DNA from: Solen grandis
Taxonomy: Eukaryota; Mollusca; Bivalvia; Adapedonta; Solenidae
Assembly: GCA_021229015.1 (NCBI GenBank)
Contig: CM037792.1
Coordinates: 5,337,876-5,401,875, forward strand
Reading direction: 5' to 3'
Length of the DNA stretch: 64,000 bases
A model generated the notes under the pieces. It had not been told where the DNA came from and ran no database searches. It saw only the letters and a list, made by a program, of their open reading frames with translations. The position numbers were made by a program, and so were the translations under genes. Shown piece after piece: positions 33,836 through 44,162 of this stretch (position 1 is its first letter; every line of letters starts with the position of its first letter).

Positions 33836-36686
33836 CAAACTCATCAGTTCATTCGGCTATTGCTAAAATATAGAAAAAAAATATTTGGTTTGGCCCATTA
33901 ATCGACATGCTTTCTCCTGAACTGAGTGAACTACATTTTTGTAGAAGGTTAAAACTTACCCCATCCCACACCCTCCATGAAACCCTTAAACTAAATTTAA
34001 TCTTAACCTGGCCTTTAAAGGAAAAGAAATCAACGGAGGTGAAGGCAGCCATACATGTGGCGGCGTCAAACGGCGGCGACTATCTGATGACCTTGGAAAT
34101 ACTGGTCTCTGACAAGAACATCTCTATAAACATAGTCAACAGCCGTGGTATGTATTTAATTAATAATGGTGACGTCTATGTTTACCATCATTTTGCGTTA
34201 ATTAAGAAATAGTTTATTGATATAAATATGAAATATGAAAGCAGTAACATTATTTGTAAAATATAACCTGCTTCTAGTGTCAAGTAAAGAGAACTGGAAG
34301 GAAGCACTGATAAGAATTGTTGGCCATTAAAGCAAAATGTATAATCACAGAATTGGGGACTTGCAGGAATCACGTTCGTCACGTCCTGTTACGTCACGTC
34401 CTGTCACGTCTCGTCCTGTCTCGCCAAGTCTTTCACTCATTTACATGAAGACAAGGGGTGATGCAGGGGTAATGATCACCTTGAGTGAGTGTTCAATTTT
34501 ATTGTTAGTTACAGAATACGAGAGCTGGGTTCAGTTCACAAATAAGTTGCTAAGATCAGTCCTATTGCACATGTGTGACTGTAACTATGTGGTCGCATGT
34601 TGCATAAATATCACATCCTAATTTGTGCTCCTCTATTATCCGCGATTAGGATCTGACAACATTGCTCTAAAGGTCAAGCCAGATTGACCTTTAAAGTTAT
34701 TTATATGCGTAAAGAAGTGCTCGATATAACGCGTTTCAAACTGATTTCGGTAAAACATTAAAAATAGGTGCCTTAACAACTACTGTGATAAAATACGGAT
34801 ACCAGAATTAAGGCCTGAACAAAATGAAAGTGATTTGGCACTCTGGGGACTGTGTTGTAGTTATCCCAGCAGAATACCATTTTTTTTTTGTAATTTGTTC
34901 ACATATAATTATATTGATGTGTTACTTCCCCGTGGTTATACCTAACGATTTTGTAGGCGCCGATTTGATTGGCTTACACAAAGGTCAATCTGAGACGACT
35001 TTCTTCACGATGTGGTCAGATTCAGTTAGCGAAATATGAGAAAATATATTGAATCTGATTTTAATGATATTGCATAAATTTCATTAGCTCATTTATTTAT
35101 TATTATAAAACAGGGTGGTTTATATCAGCATTCTCAACTTCATTTTAAGTACAGGTGGTACTTTCGCTGTTTGTAATTTGAACAGTATATATAATTATAA
35201 TGAAATAATCAAGAATTGCAAACTGTAAGACGGATGTTTTGTTTCCAGGTCAGACAGCCCTACACTGTGCCATCCTGTCCCATGGGAAGCAAAAAAGGCG
35301 CAGCCAGGAGAAAATCAACAGTGTCAGCATCATCAAGGCTCTCATTAAAGCTGGGGCTGACCCTTCAGCCCAGGTACAACCTTAACTGTCCTAATTAACT
35401 CCTGGAAGATTCATATATTCAGAGAAATGTAGGCTAAATATGCCTCCCTCTTGTCCCGTCCTACATTACATGTAAACGGTGTATTGATCGCCTCTAATTA
35501 TCGTTCTAGGTTTTGGTTTTTTTTTGTTTTTTTAATACTGTTTGCTTCACAAGAAAGTGTGTATGCGGGGTGGGGGAGGGGGGTGTCCAGTCCCTTCATT
35601 ACATATCTTTTCACAAAAAGTCCAATATTTTTTTGCTGTTGTCGAATCGAAGCATTGTAATCGAGATACTCATGAACATCAGTGAAAACTCTCGTACTTT
35701 ATCTATATCTTTAATTGTCTGTGTTTTTGGGATGCAGCGGGTCAAACCTTGTCCTTGGATGTTGCTTATGTCCACCAGAAAATAATCATATCTGAAAGAG
35801 TCTCTATACTGTCTACATTCATGTTCATGTTTTTATCATACATGTACTTTTAATGGCTTATAAAGTTGTAGGGTTTGAAATATATGTACATGTAAATTCT
35901 TAATGATGCTGTTTGTTTCCATGGTCAAATTCGAATAAGAATCTCCTTTGCCAGTATAACATGAAATGTCCTTCCGTTGGATCAGGGTTAACACTAATCA
36001 TAACCCTACGGTAATAATGGCAGAGTTGTGCTCTAATGGTGTCCTGTGTGATTACCCTGTCTATGGTTGTGAAAAAATGCTTTTAGAAAGATAAGTTTTA
36101 AGTTTAACTTTATTCATTTTTACATCGTTTTGGAAAGAAGTCTTTGTTCAACTTATACTAATCATGGATCAGTTCTTTGTACCTGAGAAGGTACCGTCTC
36201 GGAGAGGTAAACAGTTACGGAAACTGTTACATGTGTGCTGATGGTCAATTACTTGCGTTGAATTTGATAAAATTCAACGATATTTGTGAAAAGAGAACCC
36301 TATTGAAGTAATATACATAAGTAACCTTTTGATTAATTTCCCACTTGCACCTTTCCATTTTTGTGAGCGATAAATAATTCATATTTTCTGTTTTTTAAAA
36401 ACCATAAAACAAAAAAGCAAATTGGTGAATCTTTTCTCTTATCTTATAGGACAAAAAGAGTGGTAAACACCCCTGATGTACGCCATAAAAATGTAACCTG
36501 GATCTGGTAGAAGCCATCTTGACCTCAGTTGATCCCAGCAAGGTGCGAAATGTCGTGAAAACCCAGGCGTTTGATGGCAGTTCATGCCTCCGTATCGCAG
36601 AGGGATTGAGAACCAGCTACCAGACACAAGCCTGGAACAAGCTGTGGGACAGACTGAACAGTGCAGCAAGTGGATCTCCTCACTAG
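25052..36686 (+). CDS. IkappaB-like (IkappaB-zeta/BCL3-type) ankyrin-repeat protein, seven exons
   Basis: Exons are 25052-25140, 26779-26843, 30360-30447, 31558-31762, 34021-34147, 35249-35373 and 36450-36686. All are bounded by AG/GT and joined in consistent phase. An ATG with a good context (gtcaccATGA) lies at 25088, giving about 300 residues; the frame is also open to the exon's 5' edge. Ankyrin repeats begin at DKDGDMSLHIAV, then RRQTPLYLAVYRNQ, AAIHVAASNGGD, GQTALHCAILSHGK, ALIKAGADPSAQ and DKKSGK. The order, and the insert between GQTALHCAI and IIKALI, resembles vertebrate IkappaB-zeta and BCL3. These nuclear IkappaBs bind NF-kappaB p50-type dimers and modulate innate immune transcription. 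No N-terminal IkB-kinase phosphodegron is obvious. In the last exon the literal frame stops at 36474, but one C, one A and one G appear missing from short runs; the net loss is three, so the frame recovers and ends at TAG 36684. Introns carry SINEs, a MITE and an assembly gap. Joining the first two exons to the ankyrin exons is inference. Confidence 0.75.
25600..26215 (+). repeat. Decayed repeat monomers in intron 1
   Basis: The pieces ggggtcacttgattttatat, aaacaacaaagcctggagc and tagatatttggtgtgtgcc belong to the 'agctcacctgagc' family seen upstream. Confidence 0.6.
26352..26640 (+). repeat. SINE family 2 copy in intron 1
   Basis: A decayed tRNA-like head (ctgtggctgattggttagtg ... gttgatccctggcagc) is followed by the body aatggtactggtatatctcc and ggtagttccaggattggttg, ending near gctggaactttgaacag. 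Confidence 0.65.
26844..29964. other. Intron 2 (first part): simple repeats and a MITE
   Basis: The large second intron holds an A30 run at 28662-28690, a G run near 28732, and the MITE at 28991-29265. A potential alternative exon at 27309 (acceptor tttctttcatag) would be in phase and terminate at once; I do not call it. Otherwise AT-rich and featureless. Confidence 0.5.
28991..29265. mobile_element. TA-flanked MITE, pogo/Tigger-like ends
   Basis: The left end agtggaacctctctaaa and right end tttagagaggttccact are perfect 17-bp inverted repeats, with TA outside each end (a short insertion on the left). 'gcggtttagagag'-like motifs recur inside. Confidence 0.75.
29965..30064. other. Assembly gap (100 N)
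   Basis: One hundred ambiguous bases, the conventional size for a gap of unknown length. It lies in intron 2 of the IkappaB-like gene, about 300 bp before exon 3. Confidence 0.99.
31763..34020. repeat. Intron 4 with two copies of a dispersed repeat
   Basis: Two related segments (about 31850-32020 and 33100-33350) share ggagcataacac, aactataagaggtatcaaca, gtagatagatctcaatgagg and agaagttcagtgtacaag. An (AT)n tract follows an A run at 33791-33832. The stretch 32860-33010 contains reverse-strand CCAAT boxes. No coding is seen. Confidence 0.65.
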
Positions 36687-37264
36687 ATACCCATAATGCC
36701 AGAGATCTACCCATAATACCCAAGATCTGAACCATTTACAGCCAATCATTATCAAGCAAAAAGCATATCCCTCGTGTCATGTGACTGATAGTGAGTTATC
36801 ATGTGACCCTACCATGTAACGGACTTAATTATGTCCCCAGTAAGGTGACACAAAGTGCTTGAAGTTCATGATCGACTTGAAGGTTGCAGAGGCTAAGTGA
36901 CGAAGTGGATGTGTTTATATGATAACTTACGCTATGTTGTGTTGTCGGTTTGGTGGACTTCCTCGCATTTCATTGTTGAGGAAGTAGGCAAATAAAATAC
37001 TGAGAATGGTATAACAGTTCATTGAATTTTACGTCGAAAGGATATTTGTTCTCTGACATCTTGCATTATGTCCATTGCTTGAAAACATGGTATAATTGTA
37101 AATAAAGAGTCATGTTTTCGATGCATTAGATAATCAGGACCTGTTATCTCGAAATACAATACTAGAGTAGCTCGTTTAATTTTTGGAGATGACATTCTGA
37201 ACGAATGATTGAAAAACAAAATTACATTATTGACACCCATCCACGTCAGATAAATAATTGTTAT
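36687..37264. other. Probable 3' UTR and intergenic sequence
   Basis: It follows the IkappaB-like stop. A polyadenylation-type aataaa occurs in gcaaataaaatactg near 36991. Nothing else is recognised. Confidence 0.45.
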
Positions 37265-37265
37265 T

Positions 37266-37450
37266 ACTGTGGCTGCTGTTGTTGATTTTAGAGTTTTCTG
37301 TCACTGTGACAGTATTTCATTCATAAAGGGTTGTTCTGCTAAAGATATCGTGTATACAGAACCACCGACCTCCCTCGTATCGGATGGAAAGCTTAATGAT
37401 ATCAAGGAATAAAGGTTGAATTGTATAAAACATACAACTATAACCTGGTC
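37266..37450. repeat. Dispersed repeat, second copy at 52770-53390
   Basis: attttagagttttctgtcac, tgtgacagtatttcattcat, gctaaagatatcgtg and ggaataaaggttgaattgta match 52810-52935 plus 53280-53390, where a SINE has split the other copy. Confidence 0.65.
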
Positions 37451-37539
37451 TAGGTGAGCGGATAAAATGCACAACTAAGCTTGGTATTATTTTTATGTGC
37501 ATGTAGTTTATAAACAAAGTCAGTCATTACAGTGCTAAC

Positions 37540-37787
37540 CTGTTCAAAAGAGCCATCACTTTGAATGTATGTATGTCAAAGCGAACCTTAAGATCATCTG
37601 AATCCTCTGACGGTTGTTATGTTGTTCCTTTTAATAAGAAAATGTCTTTCTCTGACAGAAGTTTTAGTACGATTGGTCTAAAACTGTGGAATGAATTACC
37701 TCTTAGTCTGAGACAATGTGAATCTGTCGAAATCCAAAAAACACAACTGAAGTTATTTTACTTCAAGGACTATTTTGCACTGTTTTA
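37540..37787 (+). pseudogene. LINE reverse-transcriptase ORF, C-terminal remnant
   Basis: The frame ending at 37787 reads ...RTLRSSESSDG, then DRSFSTIGLKLWNELPLSLR and ESVEIQKTQLKLFYF. This 'R(A/S)F...LWN.LP..LR...S...FK..LK..LF' block is the usual C-terminus of many invertebrate non-LTR retrotransposon ORF2 proteins. Stops lie just upstream (tga before the ATG at 37564), so only the 3' end is present, a common result of 5'-truncated insertion. The clade cannot be assigned from this piece. Confidence 0.7.
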
Positions 37788-38157
37788 AGTGATGCTAACG
37801 GCATCGCTGACTGTTCCTTATTGTTTTATGTATGTGTGTATACCTCATCAACTTTTATCATTTTCATTGTACAATGCCATTGAATATGTATTTTATATGT
37901 AGATATAGGCGTTTAATTAAATTTGCAAGTTTCAAGTTTATGTATCTGGTTGGACTACAGGCGATAAATAAGTTTGATCCTGTTCAAGATTTGGAGATCA
38001 AGTTATACCATTACATATACATGTAGTATGACTGAAGACAGCTCTCGCTCTATCTTCTGTACGTGTTCCCCACCCACCCACCACCCCCTTATATTCAGTT
38101 TAACCACCATGCCTAAATATAATCTAACAAGGAGCCGTAACATTGATGAGCATCTGT

Positions 38158-38280
38158 GAGTTCGACTTCCGGTCAGGTGGCGACAGGTCGGTGGTTCTAC
38201 CTATTCCGGATCTTCCTCCACCTGTTATAAACTTGACTAAATGACTGAAATACTGTCGCGGCAACATTTGACTTGGTTCA
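38158..38280 (+). repeat. SINE family 1, 5'-truncated
   Basis: The pieces gacaggtcggtggttctacc, ggatcttcctccacctgtta and gactgaaatactgtcgcggc match family 1. Duplication copy A begins inside this SINE (38231). Confidence 0.7.
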
Positions 38281-38397
38281 GAAACATCGAGACAGCTTAG
38301 GCAAAAAAAGAAAAAGTTAAGTCGTTTGTTCCGCTAACATCTGTAAAAAGTAAAAAATCGACGAAACCTTTTTTTATTATTAACTATTTATCTATTT

Positions 38398-38428
<31 letters not shown>

Positions 38429-41349
38429 TATTTATTTATTTATTTTAAGAAAGTGGCAAAAACAACATTCCGCAACCGTAACCGAGAAACCCGAATGTTA
38501 GAAAAAAAATATTATGGTCGGTCTTAAAAAAAGGCTCGGTCGGGTTAGCAGAAACACACACACACACACACATAAATATATATATGCCCTATTGACACAA
38601 TGTAACACACAAGCTCTACAGGTGTAGAAAGCACTTTGAGGGAGACCACAGAACAACAAAAATGCGCTGGCGCTATGTATAATAACCAGTAACTTTCGGT
38701 TTGGAATTTCAGCATAAACTTAACCATTTATAGTTAGTACAGATTTCTAGTAATTCCCACAACTGAAAAATTGATTTTCAACGGGCGCTAACTCGAGGTA
38801 GCCTGTAATTGATTTATCTACAGTTAATTCTTTTCTTGTGTGATATAAATTTGGATGATTATGCACAACTTTTTCACATTAACTTTACTCATATAGAAAC
38901 CAAGCTTATATACCCCATTTGCAGTTTTAAAAATGATATATGTATATTTTAAATGTTAAACAATGTGCTAAATGTATTATAACTTAAACTAGGTAGCGCT
39001 CATTTCTGATACAATGATTCTTAAGTCATTCATCATAAAGATTTTAGTGCTTATAGTTGTTGTTGTTGTTGTTGTTGTCGTCGTCGTGTAAAGAGGAGTC
39101 CTAATCGCGGTGATATCTGTAGGAAGTAGAAAGCATTTTATTCTTACTTTCTCGTTCATTTTGGCAAATAATTACGCAGTGTATATATGTTATGTATTAC
39201 CTTCATATTTAATGTATGATACTAACCAACTCTACATCACATTCTCTGATGTTTACAAGATTTTGTCTACTTCGCCTTGTCGTAAAATATGTAATGTATT
39301 GGCTATAATAATGTGTATTGTACAATCTTATGTCATTGTCAGAGAATCAAAAGATGAAGTGTAAAATTATGCAATTAAGATGATGATAGAATAAAAAATG
39401 ACACCTATATTTGACTCAAAAATGGCCAGATATCTGCACAATTCACTCTCACTTCCTTAAGTCTTTAATTCTTTCTAACTTATTTACTGATTTAATTACT
39501 GCGTGACCAGTAACTTAGTAACCAAATGATTTATTTAATGTTACGGTCACCCACTTAATTTTTAAGACCTATTTAATTTGATCCCACCAGAGATAATTAA
39601 CAGCTTGTACACTTGAAGACTCTCTATCTCTCTCTCTATCTCTCTCTCTCTCTACATTTCGATACACTGGACAGTGATGTATGAAATATAGGTATGTGAA
39701 TTCATACATATGAGATTCCGGATTCGGTGATAATTTCTAGAACATGAATTTAATCTCTATCTAAAATCAAGTTAAAATCAAGCTTAATGTTTCAGTGATA
39801 GAATATATGCTTAGAGATATGCTCATTCAATTAAGTACTATATTCGCATATACAAAACGTCCAGGTATCCTAAAATGATTAACGATACAGTAACATGTAT
39901 AATAGAGACATAAGTTGATAATTATGGAACCCTTTACGTTCGAGCGTAGACTTTGTTCAATGAGCAAGTTATTTCCAAACGTAGCTTAACCCTTTCCCTC
40001 ATTGAGGAACCATGAAAAGACCTATGCGAACAGCATAAAACCAGATTAGCCCGGCTGATCAGGTTTTATGCTGTTTGCTGCTCCTCAGTGGTCTGGTAAT
40101 GAGGATTTTACAATTAAATTTGGTAAGGTTTGAGTTTGGCTTTCTGCAGATCAGGCTTTATGTGGTTCCTATTGAGTGCGTCAAAATGAGTCTATATGAG
40201 GGAAAGGGTTAACAGAGCAAAACCTCATATCAACATTAAAAAATCTGTATACGAGCACTTTGCTTTATTTAGTCGCTTACAATGTACAACCGTTTTTGAC
40301 GATTTGTGTATAGCCTGTGGCAGCCCTTCACTTCACTCATATCTATATATTTATATTTATTAAATAATATAATAGAACAATTCATGGACAGACCATTTCA
40401 TTGTTTTGTTTTGGTGTGTGTTATGTGGGCTGAAAAACCATTCCTATGAGTGCATAGTCACTATAAAATAAAAATAACTTTTTTTCCCATATATCACTAA
40501 TGGCCACCCATCTTCCTTCCCATGATCCTTCTGTAATACACATGTACAAAGCTATTCACTGCAGTTATACGAGTATTTTTTTAATTTTTTTTTTTTTTTT
40601 TTTTTTTTGAATCATGTAAATGTGTGATGTATTTGTATTTAAAAAAAACGACGTCTATATTTTACTACCTTGGTAAGAATTTTAGTCATCGTTGGAATTG
40701 TTACTCTCAAATGTTTTGAATTTTAGAGTGTGAATTTATAGAATTTATTATTCTTATGCCTTAAATATCTTAATTTCTATCTGGTTGATATTTTCTATAT
40801 ACTTCTTTATCCTATAAAAAAATATTATTATTAAATTAATAAATACGCCCGGCAGGTCAAATAAAACATTTCGGATTCATCCTCCGGATTCATTATTCCA
40901 TATGAGCATTACCCATAGATTACATGAAAATTTTAAGTTTATACGAATCACAGTTATAGCATATACGAGCGTATACACTAACAAAATACATAAATGTCGA
41001 CTTAAATTTGTTCAGCTATATGAAATCGTAACTCGTTCTAGATGTGCTGTCACATTTCGTGGATTTTAAATAAGGTAATTAATCAGAGATTCTATATATA
41101 GTTGTATAGTGTCCCTGAATTAATCTATCAATTAATGTCGCATATTAATTAAAGCACGTGTAATGTTACCTTTCTTGTTTCAGGTTACTGAATTAATTAA
41201 CCCACATAGTTTACAAGAATAATATATACCTTTTCATACGATTAATTGATGTTAAATTGTCATGTAAATCTGTTAGTGCTTATTTAGTCGTTCCCTATAT
41301 GTTTAACACCAGATCTTCATCAGCGAAATATTTTCTTCCTTCATGACAT
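38231..41349 (+). repeat. Segmental duplication, copy A
   Basis: Direct-orientation counterpart of 43966-46559 at high identity over most of its length (for example ggtcgggttagcagaaacac, cgtaaccgagat, gtggcagcccttcacttcac). It has three blocks missing from copy B: about 175 bp near 39303-39470, about 135 bp near 39555-39690, and the 219-bp MITE plus TTAA at 39990-40212. It contains a (TTTA)n tract at 38393-38445. No gene is seen. Confidence 0.9.
39986..40212. mobile_element. TTAA-flanked MITE, piggyBac type (219 bp)
   Basis: TTAA lies at both edges (39986-39989 and 40209-40212). The ends CCCTTTCCCTCA and TGAGGGAAAGGG are perfect 12-bp inverted repeats. The interior has a second inverted pair (acagcataaaacc...ggttttatgctgt). 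The paralogous site in copy B has a single TTAA (45408-45411) and no insert, which fixes the borders precisely. TTAA duplication is diagnostic of the piggyBac superfamily. Confidence 0.93.
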
Positions 41350-41909
41350 GGACTAAGACCACAATTACCTGCCCTTGGTTACCCTGTATCCGGATGTGCC
41401 TACACAGAAAATAGTGACCCTAGAATGGGACAAATGGGAGTTAAATATTCCATTTTACTAGCAGAAAAAAATGTCCAAAATGAGAAAAACTGCCATGGTA
41501 AGTCAGGTTCCACAGACCAGAGACTCCTCAAGGGCCATTTTTAAGATGCAGTTTAGCATACTATCCAAGTTGACATATTGCGACACAGTATGAATCATAG
41601 AATTCTGCTTGAAAAGCATGATTGTGATGTTCTGTATCTGTGCCATGAGTTACTCTGCATAAATGTGGAACACTTTAGACTTGAGCCCCGTGATATGAAC
41701 ATGAGACAGCAGATTTGTATTAATAAGGGGAGATGTTTAGCTCATGATGGCTATCATGAATGCCGTGACAGCTAGTGTAAGTATTTGGCAAATTTTCTTT
41801 CTTCTTATTTATTTATTTTAGTTTTTGGTTATGTGATTCTTTGTTTAAGGGATTGTGCTGTCTTTGGGGGACCATGTGTTTGTAGTGTTTTCATGCTTAT
41901 ATGTATATA

Positions 41910-41948
<39 letters not shown>

Positions 41949-43967
41949 ATATATCTCTCTCTCACTCTTTATCTCTCTCTCTCTCTCCCTCTCTCTTTAT
42001 CTCTCCCCCCCCCACCCCTCTCTCTCTTTCTCTCTCTGAAAAAGAATCAAAACAAAAAACTCAAATACACTATATTTTTAAGACAGAACAGTGTCGCTTT
42101 AATAAAAGTGGTTAGTTTTCATGGTGTAGACAAATGTGTACATATTTTTCCTTCATCATGTGAACTGGAAACTGCAATTAAAAGGCTCATTCACTGCTAT
42201 AATGTAAAACTCAGTAACACATTCCAGCATCTTATTTACAGGCACTTATGAAAACAATAATATTCAAATAAAGGACAAGCAAGAGCTTCCATTTATTAAA
42301 AAGCATTTATTTTTACTCTAGGAATGCAGTTCAACAGAATTCATCACTTTACTGTGGTGTTAAGAACTTAAATATGCTCTTTTATATATCATTTAGCAAA
42401 AGGGAGATAACTCATGAAATTATTTCTAGTACATAGGAATGGTTATCTCCCCTTATTGATGATTTTTGATTTAGTTTGCTATTTTATCTGTTGTCTCCTT
42501 TAATGATTTATATTTTATGATACTCTGTGCACTAGATTGGCAGCCGTGTCTCATTCAGGTCCTGGATAGCCATGTCTATTCTATCAGCTGCTTTCTGCTT
42601 GCTGCTCTTAGCTGGAGGTCAAATATTTCCATTTTAGCTAATATGTACCAGCATCGCCAGCCACCCATTTAGGTATCATTTGACCCTTCTGCCAGTCCAT
42701 GATCATGCTGGGGTGTTTGACACATGGTAAGGAGTTTGAACCTTATGATACAGCTTGTTTTGGGTGTGATTTAATGTGAGATGTAGTTGCAGTTAGTGCA
42801 TTTCAAGGCAGGAGATGCTTTTTTCTCCTTCCCACCCATAAATTAGGCTGATCACAGCTGATTGACTCTTGATTATGACCTTAACATACATCATCATAGC
42901 CCATGGAAGTCATCTCACCTTCCACAAGTCTTATGCCCAAAGTAATGCTGCATTCTGTTGTTTCTGATGAGAGGCCTAGATGTGGGCCCATGTTAGCCAA
43001 AGGCGCCTTTGCTGTTTTAGGAGTGGACTTTCTTGGCCTTACGGATTGACCCTCAATCTCAAAGGCCTCTCTGCTGCAGTCAGTATGTATCATGTAGGTG
43101 TCCATAGATGAAGAGTCAGTCAGTTTCAAGCCTTTGCTCTATGGAATATGGCCAGTTTTTAAGTGTGCAGCCATGTCACCTCTCATTGTGTTGATGAAAG
43201 TTTTTTTGCTTAAATGTTGATATTTATATTAGGATTTTGGTGAAAATCAGCCCTATATATACTGAGAATGGTCTCCAGAGAATGCAGACATCTTCCAGGG
43301 ATGCTGACAATGGCACATGAAAGATACAATGACAACTGCATGTCACCATTTGAAGTTTTGTATTACCCCGGTGAGATGGGGCCAACTGGCATTTGGCCAT
43401 CCAGACCCCCTGAAGTGCCTGCAGTGGCCTGTTTCATAACAAGATATCTCCACAGTCTTTTATAGTAGAATGGTCAACTATGTCTCATTTTAAAGACAAA
43501 AGTGCACTCTTTCAGATGAACTAAAATTTGACAGGGTGAGACTTTTAAAAAAATTTATATTGTTGTTGTTGTTGTTTTTTCAACAATTTAAAAAATCCAA
43601 AAATGTTACTAAAAATAGTAACAAGTTTATTGAGAAAAGAATAAGTTTTTATTTTCAGTTATTTTACATTTTCTAATGCAGATTAGTTTATAGAATACAA
43701 TTTTTTTTATTTCATTGAAAAATTCCCATAAATAAAGAAGTTATTAAAATTTCAGTGTTGACCATGTAAGCTAAACTGCATTTGTAACTGCAGTTATTTT
43801 GGGTATACACCTATCTTACATAAAATGCTGTATTTTGATAAAATGAAGGAATATTTTGCTACAAATTCATACAATGGCTCAGTATACATTGTGCATCACT
43901 TTTAGACACTTTTTAAATTTTTTTGTACTAAATAGGACTAAGACCACAATTACCTGCCCTTGGTTAC
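41350..43967. other. Segment between the two duplicates, bounded by 33-bp direct repeats
   Basis: The 33 bases at 41350-41382 (ggactaagaccacaattacc ... cttggttac) recur at 43935-43967. Between them lie a (CT)n/(CTTT)n microsatellite (41911-42040) and a strong donor-like agt|gtaagt at 41777. Modest open frames at 41578-41775 (+), 42881-43129 (-) and 43268-43465 (+) belong to no family I recognise. Some could be decayed exons, but evidence for coding is weak. Confidence 0.6.
41911..42040. repeat. (CT)n-rich microsatellite
   Basis: Long CT tract with tat, ccc and ttt interruptions. It opens three long frames of Ser-Leu repeats that are not proteins. Confidence 0.95.
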
Positions 43968-44123
43968 TTGACTAAATGACTGAAATACTGTCGCGGCAAC
44001 ATTTGACTTGGTTCAGAAACATCGAGACAGCTTAGTCAAAAAAAGAAAAAGTTAAGTCGTTTGTTCCGCTAACATCTGTAAAAAGTAAAAAGATTGACGA
44101 AACCTTTTTTTATTATTAACTTT

Positions 44124-44162
<39 letters not shown>

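Noticed and set aside
41785..42251. Three overlapping Ser/Leu-rich open frames
   Set aside because: Translations of a CT microsatellite.
42881..43129. 82-codon minus-strand open frame
   Set aside because: Composition looks protein-like but I recognise no family, and no splice sites or homologous copy support it.
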